A DNA stretch of 64,000 nt from Nymphaea colorata (lineage: Eukaryota > Streptophyta > Magnoliopsida > Nymphaeales > Nymphaeaceae). The DNA lies in assembly GCF_008831285.2 (NCBI RefSeq), contig NC_045141.1:560001-624000 (forward strand). The letters run 5' to 3'. The notes under the pieces are model-generated. The model ran no database searches. It saw only the letters and a program-made list of their open reading frames with translations, and was not told where the DNA came from. A program made the translations under genes and the position numbers. This document shows positions 13,393-23,795 of this stretch, one piece after another (positions within the stretch are counted from its first letter, which is position 1; every line of letters begins with the position of its first letter).

Positions 13393-13671
13393 CACTTTTA
13401 CCCTTTTTGCACATGAATTAGCCACCGCCAGGCTGCGTCCTCAAATTGCTACTCTCCTCAGCAACCATGTCAACACCACCTGCACCAGTGACTCAAGAAT
13501 ACGTGAGGGATAGGGGGAGAGCTGCACAACACATTTTTTTGTTGCCCACATTTGTTAGTGGAAAATCAGTAATCTATTATTTTTCAATTTTGTAGGGTGG
13601 AAAATGGGATGGCTTTGTTGTTTATTTCAACAAGCTGATTTGTGTATAAGTAAATTATTTTCGCATTAGCG

Positions 13672-13788
13672 CCTGTAATTATACCAGCACTAATGCACTA
13701 GAACCCATCAAAACAACAAAGTTAAGCATGCTTGGGTGATAGTAGTACTAGGATGGGTGACACTTGGGAAGTCCTCTTGTTGCATCCT
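13672..13788 (+). rRNA. 5S rRNA gene copy 4, best preserved
   Basis: This is the most complete copy: ATACCAGCACTAATGCACTAG, then AAGTTAAGCATGCTTGGG (intact box A), AGTAGTACTAGGATGGGTGAC and TTGGGAAGTCCTCTTGTTGC. It still differs at CAAAACAACAAAG (plant consensus CAGAACTCCGCAG) and lacks a few bases of the GACCTCC block, so I treat it as decayed. Whether it is transcribed cannot be judged here. Confidence 0.82.
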
Positions 13789-13911
13789 GCTTTTGTCTAG
13801 TTCCATCTTTGCTTTTCCCTCAACCTACCCCTCTTTTGCCCTTTCTACACATGCATCAGCAAACATCCATTGGCTTCCTCATTGTGCTCCTTAGCTCAGC
13901 AATCCGTGTAG

Positions 13912-13957
13912 TACTCGGATAGGTGACCGTGTGGGAAGTCCTCATATTGCATCCCCT
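13912..13957 (+). pseudogene. 5S rRNA 3' half only
   Basis: Only the 3' part is present: GTAGTACTCGGATAGGTGACC, then GTGGGAAGTCCTCATATTGCATCCCC. No box A precedes it, so the 5' half has been lost. Confidence 0.75.
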
Positions 13958-14246
13958 TCTTGCCTGGCTCTGCTTTTTCCTTTTTGTCAACCTGCCCCTT
14001 TTTTTGCCCCTTCTGTGCATGAATCAACACCCATTCAGTAGCATCCTCATCACACTCTTTAGCTATGCAACCATGTTAACAACACCCACAACCATGATAG
14101 AGGAATACATGAGAGAGAAAGGGGGAGAGCCCATGGCTAATGCTCTTCTTGCCTACATTTGTCTAATCCTTTTTCATGTTCTACACCATTAAATAGGAGG
14201 CCTTTGGTGCTTATTTCAACAAGCCGTAAATTATCTTTGCATCTAC

Positions 14247-14288
14247 TACGTGCGATCATACCACCACTAACACATTGGATGCCATCAA
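14247..14288 (+). pseudogene. 5S rRNA 5' end, cut by an LTR insertion
   Basis: TGCGATCATACCACCACTAAC continues to GGATGCCATCAA, the first 40 bases or so of a 5S gene. It then stops exactly where the gypsy-type LTR starts at 14289. The rest of this 5S copy is not seen downstream, so the other side of the insertion has been deleted or rearranged. Confidence 0.8.
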
Positions 14289-16601
14289 TGTAATGCTCGT
14301 TCTTTTATTTCAGGTTTGGATTGGAGCTAGTCCGGACCCGGACCCGAAGTCCAGGCGTGAAGGGGAGCCCGACGCTGGCTCTCTCTTCCTCTCCGTCTCT
14401 TCTCCCTTACCGCAGAACCTCCCTCTTCTTCGTTCTCTCATCTCTCACCGTTCTTGCGACTGAGAAGCAGGCAGCGACGACAGAGGTGGAGGGCGACGCT
14501 CGGGTAAGCCCTCTTGAATCCTCTTTGTTTTCATCTTTCTTCTTTCCTCTTCTTTCTCCTTCTCCCTCCTTCGCTGCATTCTCGACCCTCTGCCCACACC
14601 CTTTTCCCTCTCGCACGGCCTCCCCCTTTCCCAGCCTTCACTCTCTCGTGCTATCTCCCTCTTCCGCCTCTCTAACGCCTTTTCAACCTCCCTATCTGTC
14701 TCTCCTCTCTATTTGAACCCTCTCTGCCCACATCTCTCTCTCTCTTGCCATGCTTCCCCTCTCCTGCTCATGCGGTCTCTCTCTCCCTCACCCGAACATT
14801 GGGTTTCTCTTCTCTCACGGTCTCCCTCACGTGTGCAGCCTCACTCCCATCCTCTCGTGCCCTCTTTCTCCCATTTGACTTTAGCCTCCTGCCTCGCAGC
14901 TACGGGAGGTCCTGCTCAAACGGCAGATCCTTCTTTTTCACTAAATCTCACCCTATTTACGATTATGTGATCGGATTTCAGCTTGGGGGACTGGTCTTCC
15001 CTCTCATAACAGCGACTTTTAGGCCTTGGTGGTGGCGGCATTGAAGGATTTTAGCCGCTTGGAGACCACTTGGACTCGTGAGGTGGCTGCCGGAAGCATC
15101 GTAGCAGTTTGAGCTCTTGTATTGGGGTGAGCAAGACCTAATCGAGCTTAGATTGTTGAGTAATATTTATTAGAGCATGTATAATTATTGTTTAAGCATG
15201 CTAGACTCATGATTTGATGTTTTGGATAGCTTTTTAGCAATGTTGTTATTTAGGGGGAAGTTTATGACTATTAGTGAGAAGAACAAGAATCCATGCGTAT
15301 ATCTCTCTCTTTAGCATGATTTGTTGATTTTTGAAGCTTTAGGAAAACATTGTAGAGTTAGTGATGTTGTGGAGAAGCGTAGGACCATCTTTGGGAACGC
15401 TTGGGGCACCTTGGTCGACGTGGGTGGTATTTGTTGGTAGGAAGGGGGTGTGCATATTGGGAAGACGCCTCAACTAAAGAAAAGTTAATGAGAAATGTGT
15501 TAAGGATGGATTGATCGAAGCATTGGGTTTTGACATTGGTGGCAACGGTAAGTAGTTGCGAAGTGGCCTATTGGAGGGCTTGTAGGTCGACACTACCCGT
15601 CAACACCTTCTTGAGGCAATGACATGCGCCTCAATGATGTTGTTTTATGTTTGTTTGGATCGTAAGGTATCTGGTAGAAATCTTACTTTGTGGTTATGTC
15701 TGCAGGTACACCGGGCACGTCCAGTCGACCTTGAGCGACCAGATTCAAAGCTTGAGGCATTTTGAAGAGTTTTGAGGGCGCGCGACAGGTATGGCGACGT
15801 TCCAGGCAAATCCTTGCCTGGGCAAATGTGTGAATGTGTGTTCCTAGGGTCATGGGATTCTAGGATTTGTGATGTGAATTGATTGATTGTTTTGAGATTG
15901 AATGTGTGTATGCATGTACATGAATTGATATATGATATGAAGGGTTTTGAAAGGCTATTAGTGATTGTTTTGAAAATGTTACGCCTTTGCATGTGCATGC
16001 TAGAATTGGTAACTGTTTAGGACAGATGAGGTGGGGTATCGAGTCGAGTGTCTCCTCGACCCCAATTGTGCATTAAAAAGCATCCTAGAATGATAACTGC
16101 ATAGGACAGCTACGAGCCAATCACAGATCGAGACTACTCTCTGTGGTTTGGCTAAGTTTTTGAAAATATGATTGATATGATGAATGATGTGAATGTTTTG
16201 TTCTGTTGCATACACATTGCTGTGGACAATGATGCAAATGATTGAATTGGAGGGTAGTTGTACCCATATTATATGACGGCTAGCTATGACTGTTAATGTT
16301 ATGCACAGACCTCGTGTGGAGGCAGTTGGAGGTGTGGGTGCACTTGTGAAGTGTACCAACCTCATGAGCTAGCCAGTCAGTTTGTAAATATATTAATCTA
16401 ATGATAATAATGAATGATTAAGAGATGAGAGGCCAGTGGGATGTGGCTATGTGTTGGGAGACGTCCTGCTTTTGCCACTGGTCTCGCCTGTTCGGAGCGC
16501 AGGCGGTGCAAGGCCCCAGGGTACTGTTGTGTGTTGTGCTTGGAGCGTTGGGCTCCCGCCTTCCCAACCTGGGTGTCCTAGGGAAGGCTGAGTATCTCTC
16601 C
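14289..16601 (+). mobile_element. Gypsy-type LTR, 3'-truncated, in the 5S array
   Basis: It begins TGTAATGCTCGTTC, matching the reversed end of the LTR at 26441-29632 (TGTAACGCTCGTTTC). It follows that LTR through the CCGGACCCGGACCCG block, the CT-rich section, the TGCCTGGGCAAATGTGTGAATGTG region and the GGCTCCCGCCTTCCCAACC block as far as GAGTATCTCTCC near 16600. Similarity then stops, so about 0.9 kb of the LTR is missing. No gypsy coding region adjoins it, so it is a solo or broken LTR. It is more diverged from the 26-32 kb copies than they are from each other, so it is probably the older insertion. Confidence 0.82.
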
Positions 16602-17484
16602 TTGGAAGCCATGTGGAAGAATCAGAGTGGCACTTTATTTTTGGCCAGTAAGTACACAGTACAAACCAAAGTCAAATAGTATTCACAAGCAAAAGCACAA
16701 ATAAAAAAGGTACAAGAACAAGATACTAAAAAGTACAAGTGAGAAAGAACAAGAAATAGTGAATAAGCTTCATGGAAAAGTAAAGGAAGAGACCAACAAC
16801 TACAAGACAAACAAACCATCACAGTGTTTGTATGGCGACGAGAGAGAGAAAGAGTACTGTAATGAAGCCACTCAAGCCGTACTGCATAGTCACTGACACC
16901 CAGCTCCAAATCATTGACATAAGGCCCACTAATGTCCATAATGGTGTTGAGATCAGGAAATCCAGAAAATGTCCATGAATGGTTTAGGCAGATGCTATAA
17001 GCCTATAATCAAATATTTGTGGTCCACCTTCATGAAAGGTGACTGCTCCTTTGATTTTTGGCTTTGAAAATTTCCTTGAGATGAGAAAAGAAGAAGTTAG
17101 AACTTCCAAATCAAGCCATTCTCCATTAAATTCTTCCCTATAGAAATAAATTGTTACTTAGATGATTTGGTCCCCTTCACCATAGTGGTTTGAACGTATG
17201 CAGGATTCTATCTCAAGTTCATCCTTGTAAACTTGCCCAACACGCTAAGTAAATGAAGGTCAGATTATACTGACCTAACAACCCATCATCAGCATTTTGA
17301 CCATTTTAGGACAAGGGAAAGTAGAATCTTTCAATTATTCATGGTGGAAATATGTCTAGTTAGTAGACTACAGTGGCAATAGCGTTCAATGTTAAGGCTC
17401 CACAACATTAGCAACTAAGCTCGATTTCCCCCAAAGGTAATTAAATATCTCTATTTTCAATCGATGATAGATGAATAGAAGTAC
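16602..17484. other. No recognised gene
   Basis: AT-rich DNA between the truncated LTR and the SOQ1-like exons. A 105-codon minus-strand frame (16622-16939) and further open minus-strand stretches to about 17130 exist, but no motif is recognisable. I searched for the NHL exons expected next in a SOQ1 gene and did not find them. Confidence 0.4.
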
Positions 17485-17549
17485 CTTACAGCATGGTTTT
17501 CAATGTCTGCGACATACAACAAATTTCTCTTTGGGTTACAAGCTAGCCC
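17485..17549 (-). pseudogene. SOQ1: SOQ1-like exon: NHL blade segment
   Basis: Acceptor TTTGCAG, then GGG CTA GCT TGT AAC CCA, ending GTA AG before GTACTT (65 nt, ending in phase 2). It reads GLACNPKRNLLYVADIENHA followed by VR. This corresponds to the short exon before the family's EIDFVNE segment, which is not found downstream. Confidence 0.75.
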
Positions 17550-17748
17550 CTGCAAATAGAGCAACACTTAAGAGACAAATGAATAGGCAAAAGAATATAC
17601 ATGCAAAACTCGAAGTAAAAAACCACTGACACGAAATATAGACACATAAAAATAAGAAACCAGGCTTTCCAAATATCATGTCCAAAATTGGTATTGTTGA
17701 AATATGACATACAAGTAAATGAATTTTCATGTACTAATCATCAATTAC

Positions 17749-17843
17749 TTGAGGGTGATAGGAGGTGGCACTAACAAACGTCCCATCACTCAGGCCTTCA
17801 ACTCCTATCCCAACTTGAAGAACAAAAATCTGGTGTTTACTAA
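17749..17843 (-). pseudogene. SOQ1: SOQ1-like exon, diverged and out of phase
   Basis: The readable peptide is FVLQVGIGVEGLSDGTF followed by SATSYHPQ, matching the family pattern (VQIG, GEEG, DGSF, PQ) that precedes the next NHL blade. The donor is CAA|GTAATT. The only acceptors near the expected start (TGTTTAG at 17844 or TTAG at 17840) leave the frame out of phase with the preceding exon, which suggests an indel and loss of function. Confidence 0.65.
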
Positions 17844-17945
17844 CTAAACACCAGATTAATGCATGTGACTGGAAAAGGCAATATATGCACGTCACTGTTG
17901 AAATAGATATCATTAAATCAAGCATCGAAAAGAAGAACTACATAC

Positions 17946-18161
17946 CACACGATTATGGTTACTGTCTAAAATGAAAAGTCTATTATTCAGGATATACACT
18001 GCCAATTTTCTAGGAAATTTCAGAGGTGATAAAAGAAATTGTGGACTACGCTCCCTTTCTAATGCCAATGGAATTGGGCGTTCATCTAATGCCTTCTTTT
18101 CACCATAAAATAGAAGGGCTGCCTCCAACAAACTATAGCCCTCCACCAAACTATCAAGATC
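17946..18161 (-). pseudogene. SOQ1: SOQ1-like exon: linker and first NHL repeat
   Basis: 72 codons, phase 0: acceptor GCTTTTCAG, then GATCTTGATAG, ending CGT GTG before GTATGT. It reads DLDSLVEG at the start, SPLKFPRKLAVYILNNRLF in the middle and DSNHNRV at the end. Compared with the family there are a few extra residues after DLDSLVE (GYSLLEA) and several substitutions at normally conserved places, including a linker segment rich in ERERS. Confidence 0.8.
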
Positions 18162-19423
18162 CTGAAAAGCAACCAATTAAATGTTTAAAGTAGTATCTTG
18201 ATGCACATTAGAAGCATTAGCATGAAAACATTTAGTGAAAAAAGATTCAGAGACTAGTCATGCGTGGAGATGATATAGCTAGGAAAACCACATCATTGAC
18301 TGTAAAGATATTTTCAACATGAAGTTCATAAACCATCTCACAAGGATACTCAATTTTGCTTCCTGTTATGCATTCCTTTTTAAAATTTAATTGGAAACAT
18401 AATCAAAATCGTTTAATCTCCACATTATCAACATGTATAATAGTGAGGCAGTTTCTAAAACACAACAAATTCTTCCAATTGGATAAAGATAGAAAATTGT
18501 TCGCTTTAGGACAAACCTTTGTTGTTTGGTAACTAAGCTTTTTGCATTAAGTTATTGACAAGAAAACTATTCATTTCCAATTTCAGAATAGAAGAAAATC
18601 CAGATTCAATTGCAACCAACCACAAAAAATGTGCATCTTGTTATATGTAAGTACACATACATCTTTCAGGTTTATGTACATACCTATATTTAATATGATA
18701 ATTCTGTACATAGGACTTTAATATAGGACTTTTTGTAGTTTTGCTTTTGTATTTCTTTTATTTCTCTATTCCTTTGTAAAAGTTGTTGGAGTACCCAACA
18801 GCTACAATTCTAGCCGTTGAGTCCTCCAACAGCTCCTCACTGTATTATTTAAACCCCTTGTAACATATTCTTAAAGGAGGCTGTTTTACAGCCCTTGTTC
18901 TTTATTTAATAAAGTTTCTCTTCAGCCATATGATTCCTTGTTGGGTTTTGATGCCCATTTGAGCTGATTTTTGTCTGGTACAGTGCTGTGATGCACTATG
19001 TGGGCCTTAGTGCCATTATTACGAATTGGTTGCTGCTATTTTGACTTGTTCTTTGTGTTTCAGAGCACTGATATCTATGAAGATCTTCCTGAGAAGTCTA
19101 GATTTGTATTTATACTTCAAGATTAGATATGGTCCTTGAACGATTCTTCAACATCTTGATAGTTCCAACACATCTATGTGACAACATCTCCTTAAAGTAG
19201 CCTCAAGTTGGATAAGGTTTAGTTTGGATGAGCTTTTTTCAAGTGAATAGCAAAATTTTGAAATTCTTAGAACATGACAATCATATCACTATCTGCACAA
19301 GTACAAATAAATCTGTTAACTTACGTTGCAATATTTTAGAAATTATGAATGCACGTACAATATGCTTTCACAAGATATCATGCCATTTATTTGGAAATTG
19401 GAATTCATGAACCATGACATTTT
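18162..19423. other. Intron of SOQ1-like gene with LTR-like sequence
   Basis: Non-coding, AT-rich. The section from about 18640 to 18980 looks like a small LTR: it has an AAGTTGTTGGAGTACCC block with a partial reverse copy (TCCTCCAACAGC), a TATTTAAACCCC TATA-like motif and AATAAAG after it. I could not find a matching partner or target duplication, so a solo LTR is only a possibility. Confidence 0.3.
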
Positions 19424-19428
19424 GATTC

Positions 19429-19713
19429 TGTTAGAATACCTTGTAATAGGGAACCGGGTTCGGATATGGACCCGGTACCCATGGGCACGGGAATCGAGGA
19501 TGGGCTTAGTTCCCTAGGCGGGTCTCTCTTCCTCCCTCTTTTATTCTAATCACTTATTGTAATTGTTGATTAAGTGAATTAAGTTTCTCTCTCCTAGGGT
19601 TACGGTTTTGCCCCTAGGTTAGAGCTTCCCCGTGGTTTTTCACCTTGTTCCGAGGTTTTCCACGTAAATCCTGTGTTTGTTTTTCTTCTCTTCTTCCGCT
19701 GCGTGTTTCTACA
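19429..19713 (+). repeat. Copia 5' LTR, 285 bp
   Basis: Starts TGTTAGAATACC, ends TTTCTACA. It is 40 bp longer than the 3' LTR because it keeps a block from GGGTTCGGATATGG to GGGCACGGGAATC. I count 7 substitutions over the shared 245 bp, six of them transitions. Confidence 0.95.
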
Positions 19714-19730
19714 TGGTATCAGAGCCAGGT
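19714..19730 (+). promoter_or_regulatory. Copia primer-binding site
   Basis: TGGTATCAGAGCCAGGT directly follows the 5' LTR. It is the standard plant copia site complementary to the 3' end of initiator Met-tRNA. Confidence 0.9.
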
Positions 19731-20022
19731 TTGTGCTGTTTGGCCTCTTCGTTCGTGTGTGATTTAGGGTTTTTTTTTGAACCCTTAGTCTGACCTTGCT
19801 GAAATTCTATCCCCGACGTCGCCCTTAGTCCCGCCACTGTCGCAGCACGCCGTCCCACCGCCGCCCGCCGTTGCCTGGAGTGCGCCGCCCGATGCCACTC
19901 GATGCCGTCCGACGCCGCCCAACGCTCGCTGCCCGTCCTCCATTTTAGGCAAAGTACAGCACCCGGGTCCTCCTCCTTGTTTCTTCTGGTATTCTCTGAC
20001 TGTTGGATTTTTTGTGGTCGTT

Positions 20023-20459
20023 ATGGCTGAAGAGATGACCTCCAAGGAGCGAAAATTTGCCTGTTCAAGTCACCTCTATTCGGCTGAACAAAGACACTTA
20101 TCTCTCTTGGTCTGCTGCGCTTGAAATTGGGATCACTAGTCGTGGTCGTCTGCCCTATATCACTGGGGAGAAACCTGCGCCTAGTAAAACTGATCCTGGA
20201 TGGGCGACTTGGGCGTTGGAAGATAGTCAAGTTAAGGTTTGGATTATTAGTTCCTTTTCTGCTGATATTCAGCCCCTTATTTTGCAAAAGTCGACCTCAT
20301 ATGACATGTGGACTGTGCTTACGAGGATGTATGGCCGTAAAAAGAGAATCCTGCGTACATACTAGATTAAACGCAGCATTTATTCTCTTAAACAGAGTGA
20401 CTTGTCTGTGGCATCCTTCTATGCAGCCCTGAAGACTAAATGGGAGGAACTGAAATCAT
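20023..20459 (+). pseudogene. Copia gag, N-terminal part, frameshifted
   Basis: The likely ATG at 20023 opens MAEEMTSKERKFA and shifts frame near 20055-20060. The gag frame then reads PVQVTSIRLNKDTYLSWSAA, typical of the UBN2-type gag of plant copia elements. An in-frame TAG at about 20363 follows ILRTY. After it, SIYSLKQSDLSVASFYAALK continues in frame to a TGA at about 20460, where the reading frame changes to the long frame downstream. At least three disabling lesions are present in gag alone. Confidence 0.85.
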
Positions 20460-22262
20460 GTGAATGATGACTGGAATTGTGGTTCTGATCATGAACTGTA
20501 CTGGCAGAAAGAATGGATGGACCGCACTTTTATTTTTCTGAGAGGTCTGCGTGATGAGTTTGAATCCATTAGGAGTCAAATTCTCAACTGTGACGAGACC
20601 CCTGGAATTGAGGAGGTGTATGCCCGGGTGGAATCTGAGGAACAACGCCGTCAAGTGATGGATATTGACTCTAGTCATGGTAGTTCACCCTCTGCTTTTG
20701 TTAGTCGTGCTCCAGGGACTGGGCAGCGTCCTATTGAACGTTGCAGTCACTGTAACAAGTTGGGACACTCAGTTGATTTTTGTTGGGATCTTCATCCTAA
20801 GAAGAGGCTTACCCATGGTCGTCCTCCCTCTGGTAGGTGGGGTCCTCCTGTGCCTGATACGAATTACAAGCTTATATCGAAGCTTTTCTCTGACCAAATC
20901 AAGGAATTACAAGCTTATATCAGCCGGTTATCTACTACTAAGGAGGAAGCCTCCACGTCTGACGGAGCTCAGTTAGCCCAAGCTCTTATTGCCACAAGTG
21001 ATCAAGGTAATCCCTTACTTGGTGATTGGGTAGTTGACAGTGGAGCTACTCATGATATGACAGGAAACCCTAAGATGTTTCAAGAGTACAAATTGTCTTC
21101 ATGGCAGCAACACGTATCTATGGCTGATGGGTCCTCGATCTCTGTGGCTGGAAAAGGGAGTTTGTCCTTATTAAATAAATATCTTCTGCATAATGCTCTT
21201 TATGTTCCCAATATTCCTGTGAATTTGTTATTTGTCAGTAGTATCACCAAAGAACTCAATTGTAATCTAATTTTCTCTGTTGATCGTTGTACCCTACAGG
21301 ACTTGGTGACGGGGAAGAAGATTGGGATTCGTTCGGTTATTGATGGCCTCTACAGACTGCCCGTACAGGTTGCCTCTGCTCTCATCTCAGCCACTAGCAG
21401 ACAGTTGACAGGCGTGGAGGACAGGTCTAGCATTACCACATGGCACGAGTGCCTTGGACAACTCCCATTCCAGTTGATTAAGAAATTGTTTCCTAGGTTG
21501 TTTACTTCTGTTTCCATGGACTCCTTCACATGTGAAGTGTGTCAGTTTGCTAAGCATGTTAGGGTTTCGTACCCTGTGTTCAATAAAACCAATCGTCCTT
21601 TTGCTTTGGTTCACTCTGATGTTTGGGGTCCTTCGGGAGTACCCACTTGTCGTGGTTTCCATTACTTTATGACTCTGATTGATGACTACTCCCGTTGTAC
21701 GTTCGTGTACTTGTTGAAAGAACGCAGTGAGGTTCCTGTCGTTGTCAAAAATTTTGTTGCCTTTGTCGAAAATCAATTTCAGTCCTCTATTCAGATTTTC
21801 CGTACTGATAATGCCAGGGAGTATGTCTCTCAATCCCTGGAGGACTTCCTACGGGGCAAGGGTATTGTTCATGAGACGTCCTGTAGTTATACTCCTCTTC
21901 AAAATGGCGTGGCTGAACGTAAAAATCACCATTTATTAAATGTCACCCGAGCTTTTATGTTCCACAGGCACGTTCCTAAGCGCTACTGGGCCGATACTCT
22001 CCTCACTAGTGCCCACCTCATCAACCGTATGCCCACTCGCGTGTTGAATGGCCGTACTCCTTACTCTGTGCTTAGTCCCACTCATAACCCCTGGCCTCTT
22101 ACTCCTCGGGTGTTCGGGTGTGTTTGCTTTGTTCATAACCATAGTCCCACCATCAAGAAACTTGACCCTCGGTCTGTCAAAGCTGTCATCTTGGGGTATT
22201 CCTCCACTCAGAAGGGATATAAATGTCTTGATCCTACTACCTCCAAAATATATGTCTCCTGA
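20460..22262 (+). pseudogene. Copia gag C-terminus, protease and integrase (600 codons)
   Basis: A long open frame without a clear ATG, so it is an internal part of gag-pol. It holds the gag CCHC knuckle (C95, C98, H103, C108), the protease motif WVVDSGATHDM (D193), the integrase zinc region (H329, C358, C361) and the integrase core with D387 (HSDVWGP), D450 (FRTDNARE) and E486 (NGVAERKN). The second zinc-binding His, normally in LGH, is Gln at 334 (LGQ). The frame ends at TGA 22260, where family members continue with Arg-Asp-Val, consistent with a CGA to TGA change. Downstream the frame continues weakly to the hAT-type insertion. Confidence 0.92.
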
Positions 22263-22735
22263 GATGTTACTTTCATGAACATGAGGCATATTTTCCTGTT
22301 AATCCTCTTCAGGGGGAGTGTATAGGGGACAGTGTGGAAGAGTATTCTCCAAATCAGCTTATTCAGTTTACTGACTTCTTGGACTACAAACTTAGTCACA
22401 GTGTGGAAGATACAGTCAGAGATGATAAAAGCAGTCATGTGGAAGGGGGCCCTGTGGATGATCAGCCCACATCCCGTGATCATTTATTTGGCAGGTTTAC
22501 ACTAGAAAGGAGAAAGATGTGGTTGAGACTGTTGATGTGACCAATCCCAATCCTGTGAGTTCCCCGAATGAACCAAGTCCAATGAATGAAGAGCTTCCCA
22601 TAGCCTGCGCAAGGGGACCAGGTCATGTACTTCTCACCCTATTCAGAGATTTGTCTCATATTCAAAACTCAGTAAAGAATACAAATGCTTTATTACCACT
22701 CTGTCTATGTCTGTGATTCCCAGGTGTGTGGAAGA

Positions 22736-23795
22736 TAGGGGTGGGCATCGGGCCGGGCCAGGCCGGCCCAGTCTGCTAAAGCCCGGCCCTGATCGGCCTG
22801 TCGGGCACAAGCCTGGGCCCGGCCCAATAATATTGTCGGGCCGGGCCGGGTACCGGGCCTGACCCCCAAAAGTCAGGCCTAGCCCGGCCCGTTTGGCGGG
22901 CCAGGCTGGCTTGCAAGAAGGGGGAGGGAGACGGGAAACGGGAGAGGGAACCAGAGGGGAGCGGGAGATGGAACCAGAGGGGGAGACGGGAGAGGGAGAA
23001 AGGAAGGGGATGGGAGACGTCGTCTGCTTGCCTGCGAAGGGGAAAAAGAAGAAGGCCTGCGAAGAAGAAGGCCTTGCACTCCTCCATGATGTCGTCTGCC
23101 GTGAACCTCGCGCCGGCGGAGAGGGAACCAGAGGGGAGCAGGAGAGGGAACCAGAGGGGGAGACGGGAGAGAGAGAGGGAGAAAGGAAGGTGACGGGAGA
23201 GGGAACCAGAGGGGAGCAGGAACCAGAAGGGGAGACGGGAGAGGGAGAGGGAGAAAGGAAGGGGGAGGGAGCGGGGGAGAGGGGGAGACAGGAGAGGGAG
23301 AGGGAGAGGGAGAAAGGAAGGGGGAGGGAGCGGGGGAGAGGGGGAGACAGGAGAGGGAGAGGGAGAGGGAGAGGGAGAAAGGAAGGGGGAGGGAGCGAGG
23401 GAGAGGGGGAGCGGGGAGAGGGAACCACTCCAGAGGGGAGACGGGAGAGGGGGACAGGAGCGGAGAAGACGGGAGAGGGAACCAGAGGGGAGTGGGAGAG
23501 GGGAGACAGGAGAGGGAACCAGAGGGGGAGACGGGAGAGGGAAGTGGGAACCGAACCAGAGGGGAGACGGGAGAGGGAACGAGGGGGAGTGGGAGCAGAG
23601 AGGGAGAGGGAACCAGAGGGGGAGAGGGTGCGGAGAGGGAACTAGAGGGGGATGGGAAGGGAGGAGAGAGAGAGCAGAGAGGGAGAGGGAGTCGGGCCTG
23701 GCGGGCCGCTGCCGGGCCACCCTAATGGGCCCGGGCCTGGCCCGGAACTACTGCCAGGACGGCCCAGCGGCGGCCCGGCCCGATGCCCAGGCCTA
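22736..23795. mobile_element. hAT-type non-autonomous element, 1060 bp, in copia
   Basis: The ends are near-perfect inverted repeats: TAGGGGTGGGCATCGGGCC at the left, and the right end reversed reads TAGGCCTGGGCATCGGGCC. They are flanked by a perfect 8-bp duplication GTGGAAGA (22728-22735 and 23796-23803). Removing the element and one duplication restores continuous copia coding sequence (C-V-E-D-A-R-E). An 8-bp duplication and TAGGG-type ends are the hAT pattern. The outer 150-180 bp are very GC-rich (GGGCCGGGCC repeats). The middle, about 22915-23690, is almost pure purine on the plus strand. There is no transposase; the long open frames inside are composition artefacts. Confidence 0.88.
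22915..23690. repeat. Purine-strand G/A repeat tract, about 775 bp
   Basis: Variants of GGGAGACGGGAGAGGGAACCAGAGG and GGGAGAGGGAGAAAGGAAGG recur in irregular order; pyrimidines are rare and mostly single C. It is the core of the hAT-type element at 22736-23795. It probably grew by slippage or unequal exchange. Long mirror-like purine tracts can form triplex or G-quadruplex structures in vitro; whether this one does is inference. Confidence 0.85.

Larger units (their letters stand above)
12481..14246. repeat. 5S rDNA intergenic spacers
   Basis: Between the 5S copies a spacer recurs with the same order of landmarks: a CTTTTGCC or CTTTTTGCT start, CATGAATCAGCAA, TCCTCATTGTGCTCC, ACCATGTTAACACCACCCAC, GAGGAATAC, a GAGAGAGGGGGAGAGC tract, then GTAAATTATTTTTGCAT just before the next 5S copy. 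The recurring spacer shows this is an array of gene-plus-spacer units, not scattered single insertions. The units have diverged and shortened unevenly. Confidence 0.75.

Noticed and set aside
12353-14288. 5S sequences as part of a Cassandra TRIM retrotransposon
   Set aside because: Cassandra carries one 5S-like segment per LTR with a fixed LTR context and a primer site. Here the same gene-plus-spacer unit repeats in tandem, with no LTR ends or primer site around each copy.
14321-14970. Ser/Pro/Leu-rich open frames
   Set aside because: They fall inside the truncated gypsy LTR at its CT-rich section and mirror the biased frames of the other LTR copies.
22643-23728. Long overlapping open frames on both strands (up to 314 codons, Pro/Ser/Leu-rich or Gly/Glu/Arg-rich)
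   Set aside because: They arise because the purine-only strand contains few stop codons in any frame. They lie within the hAT-type element and show no domain.
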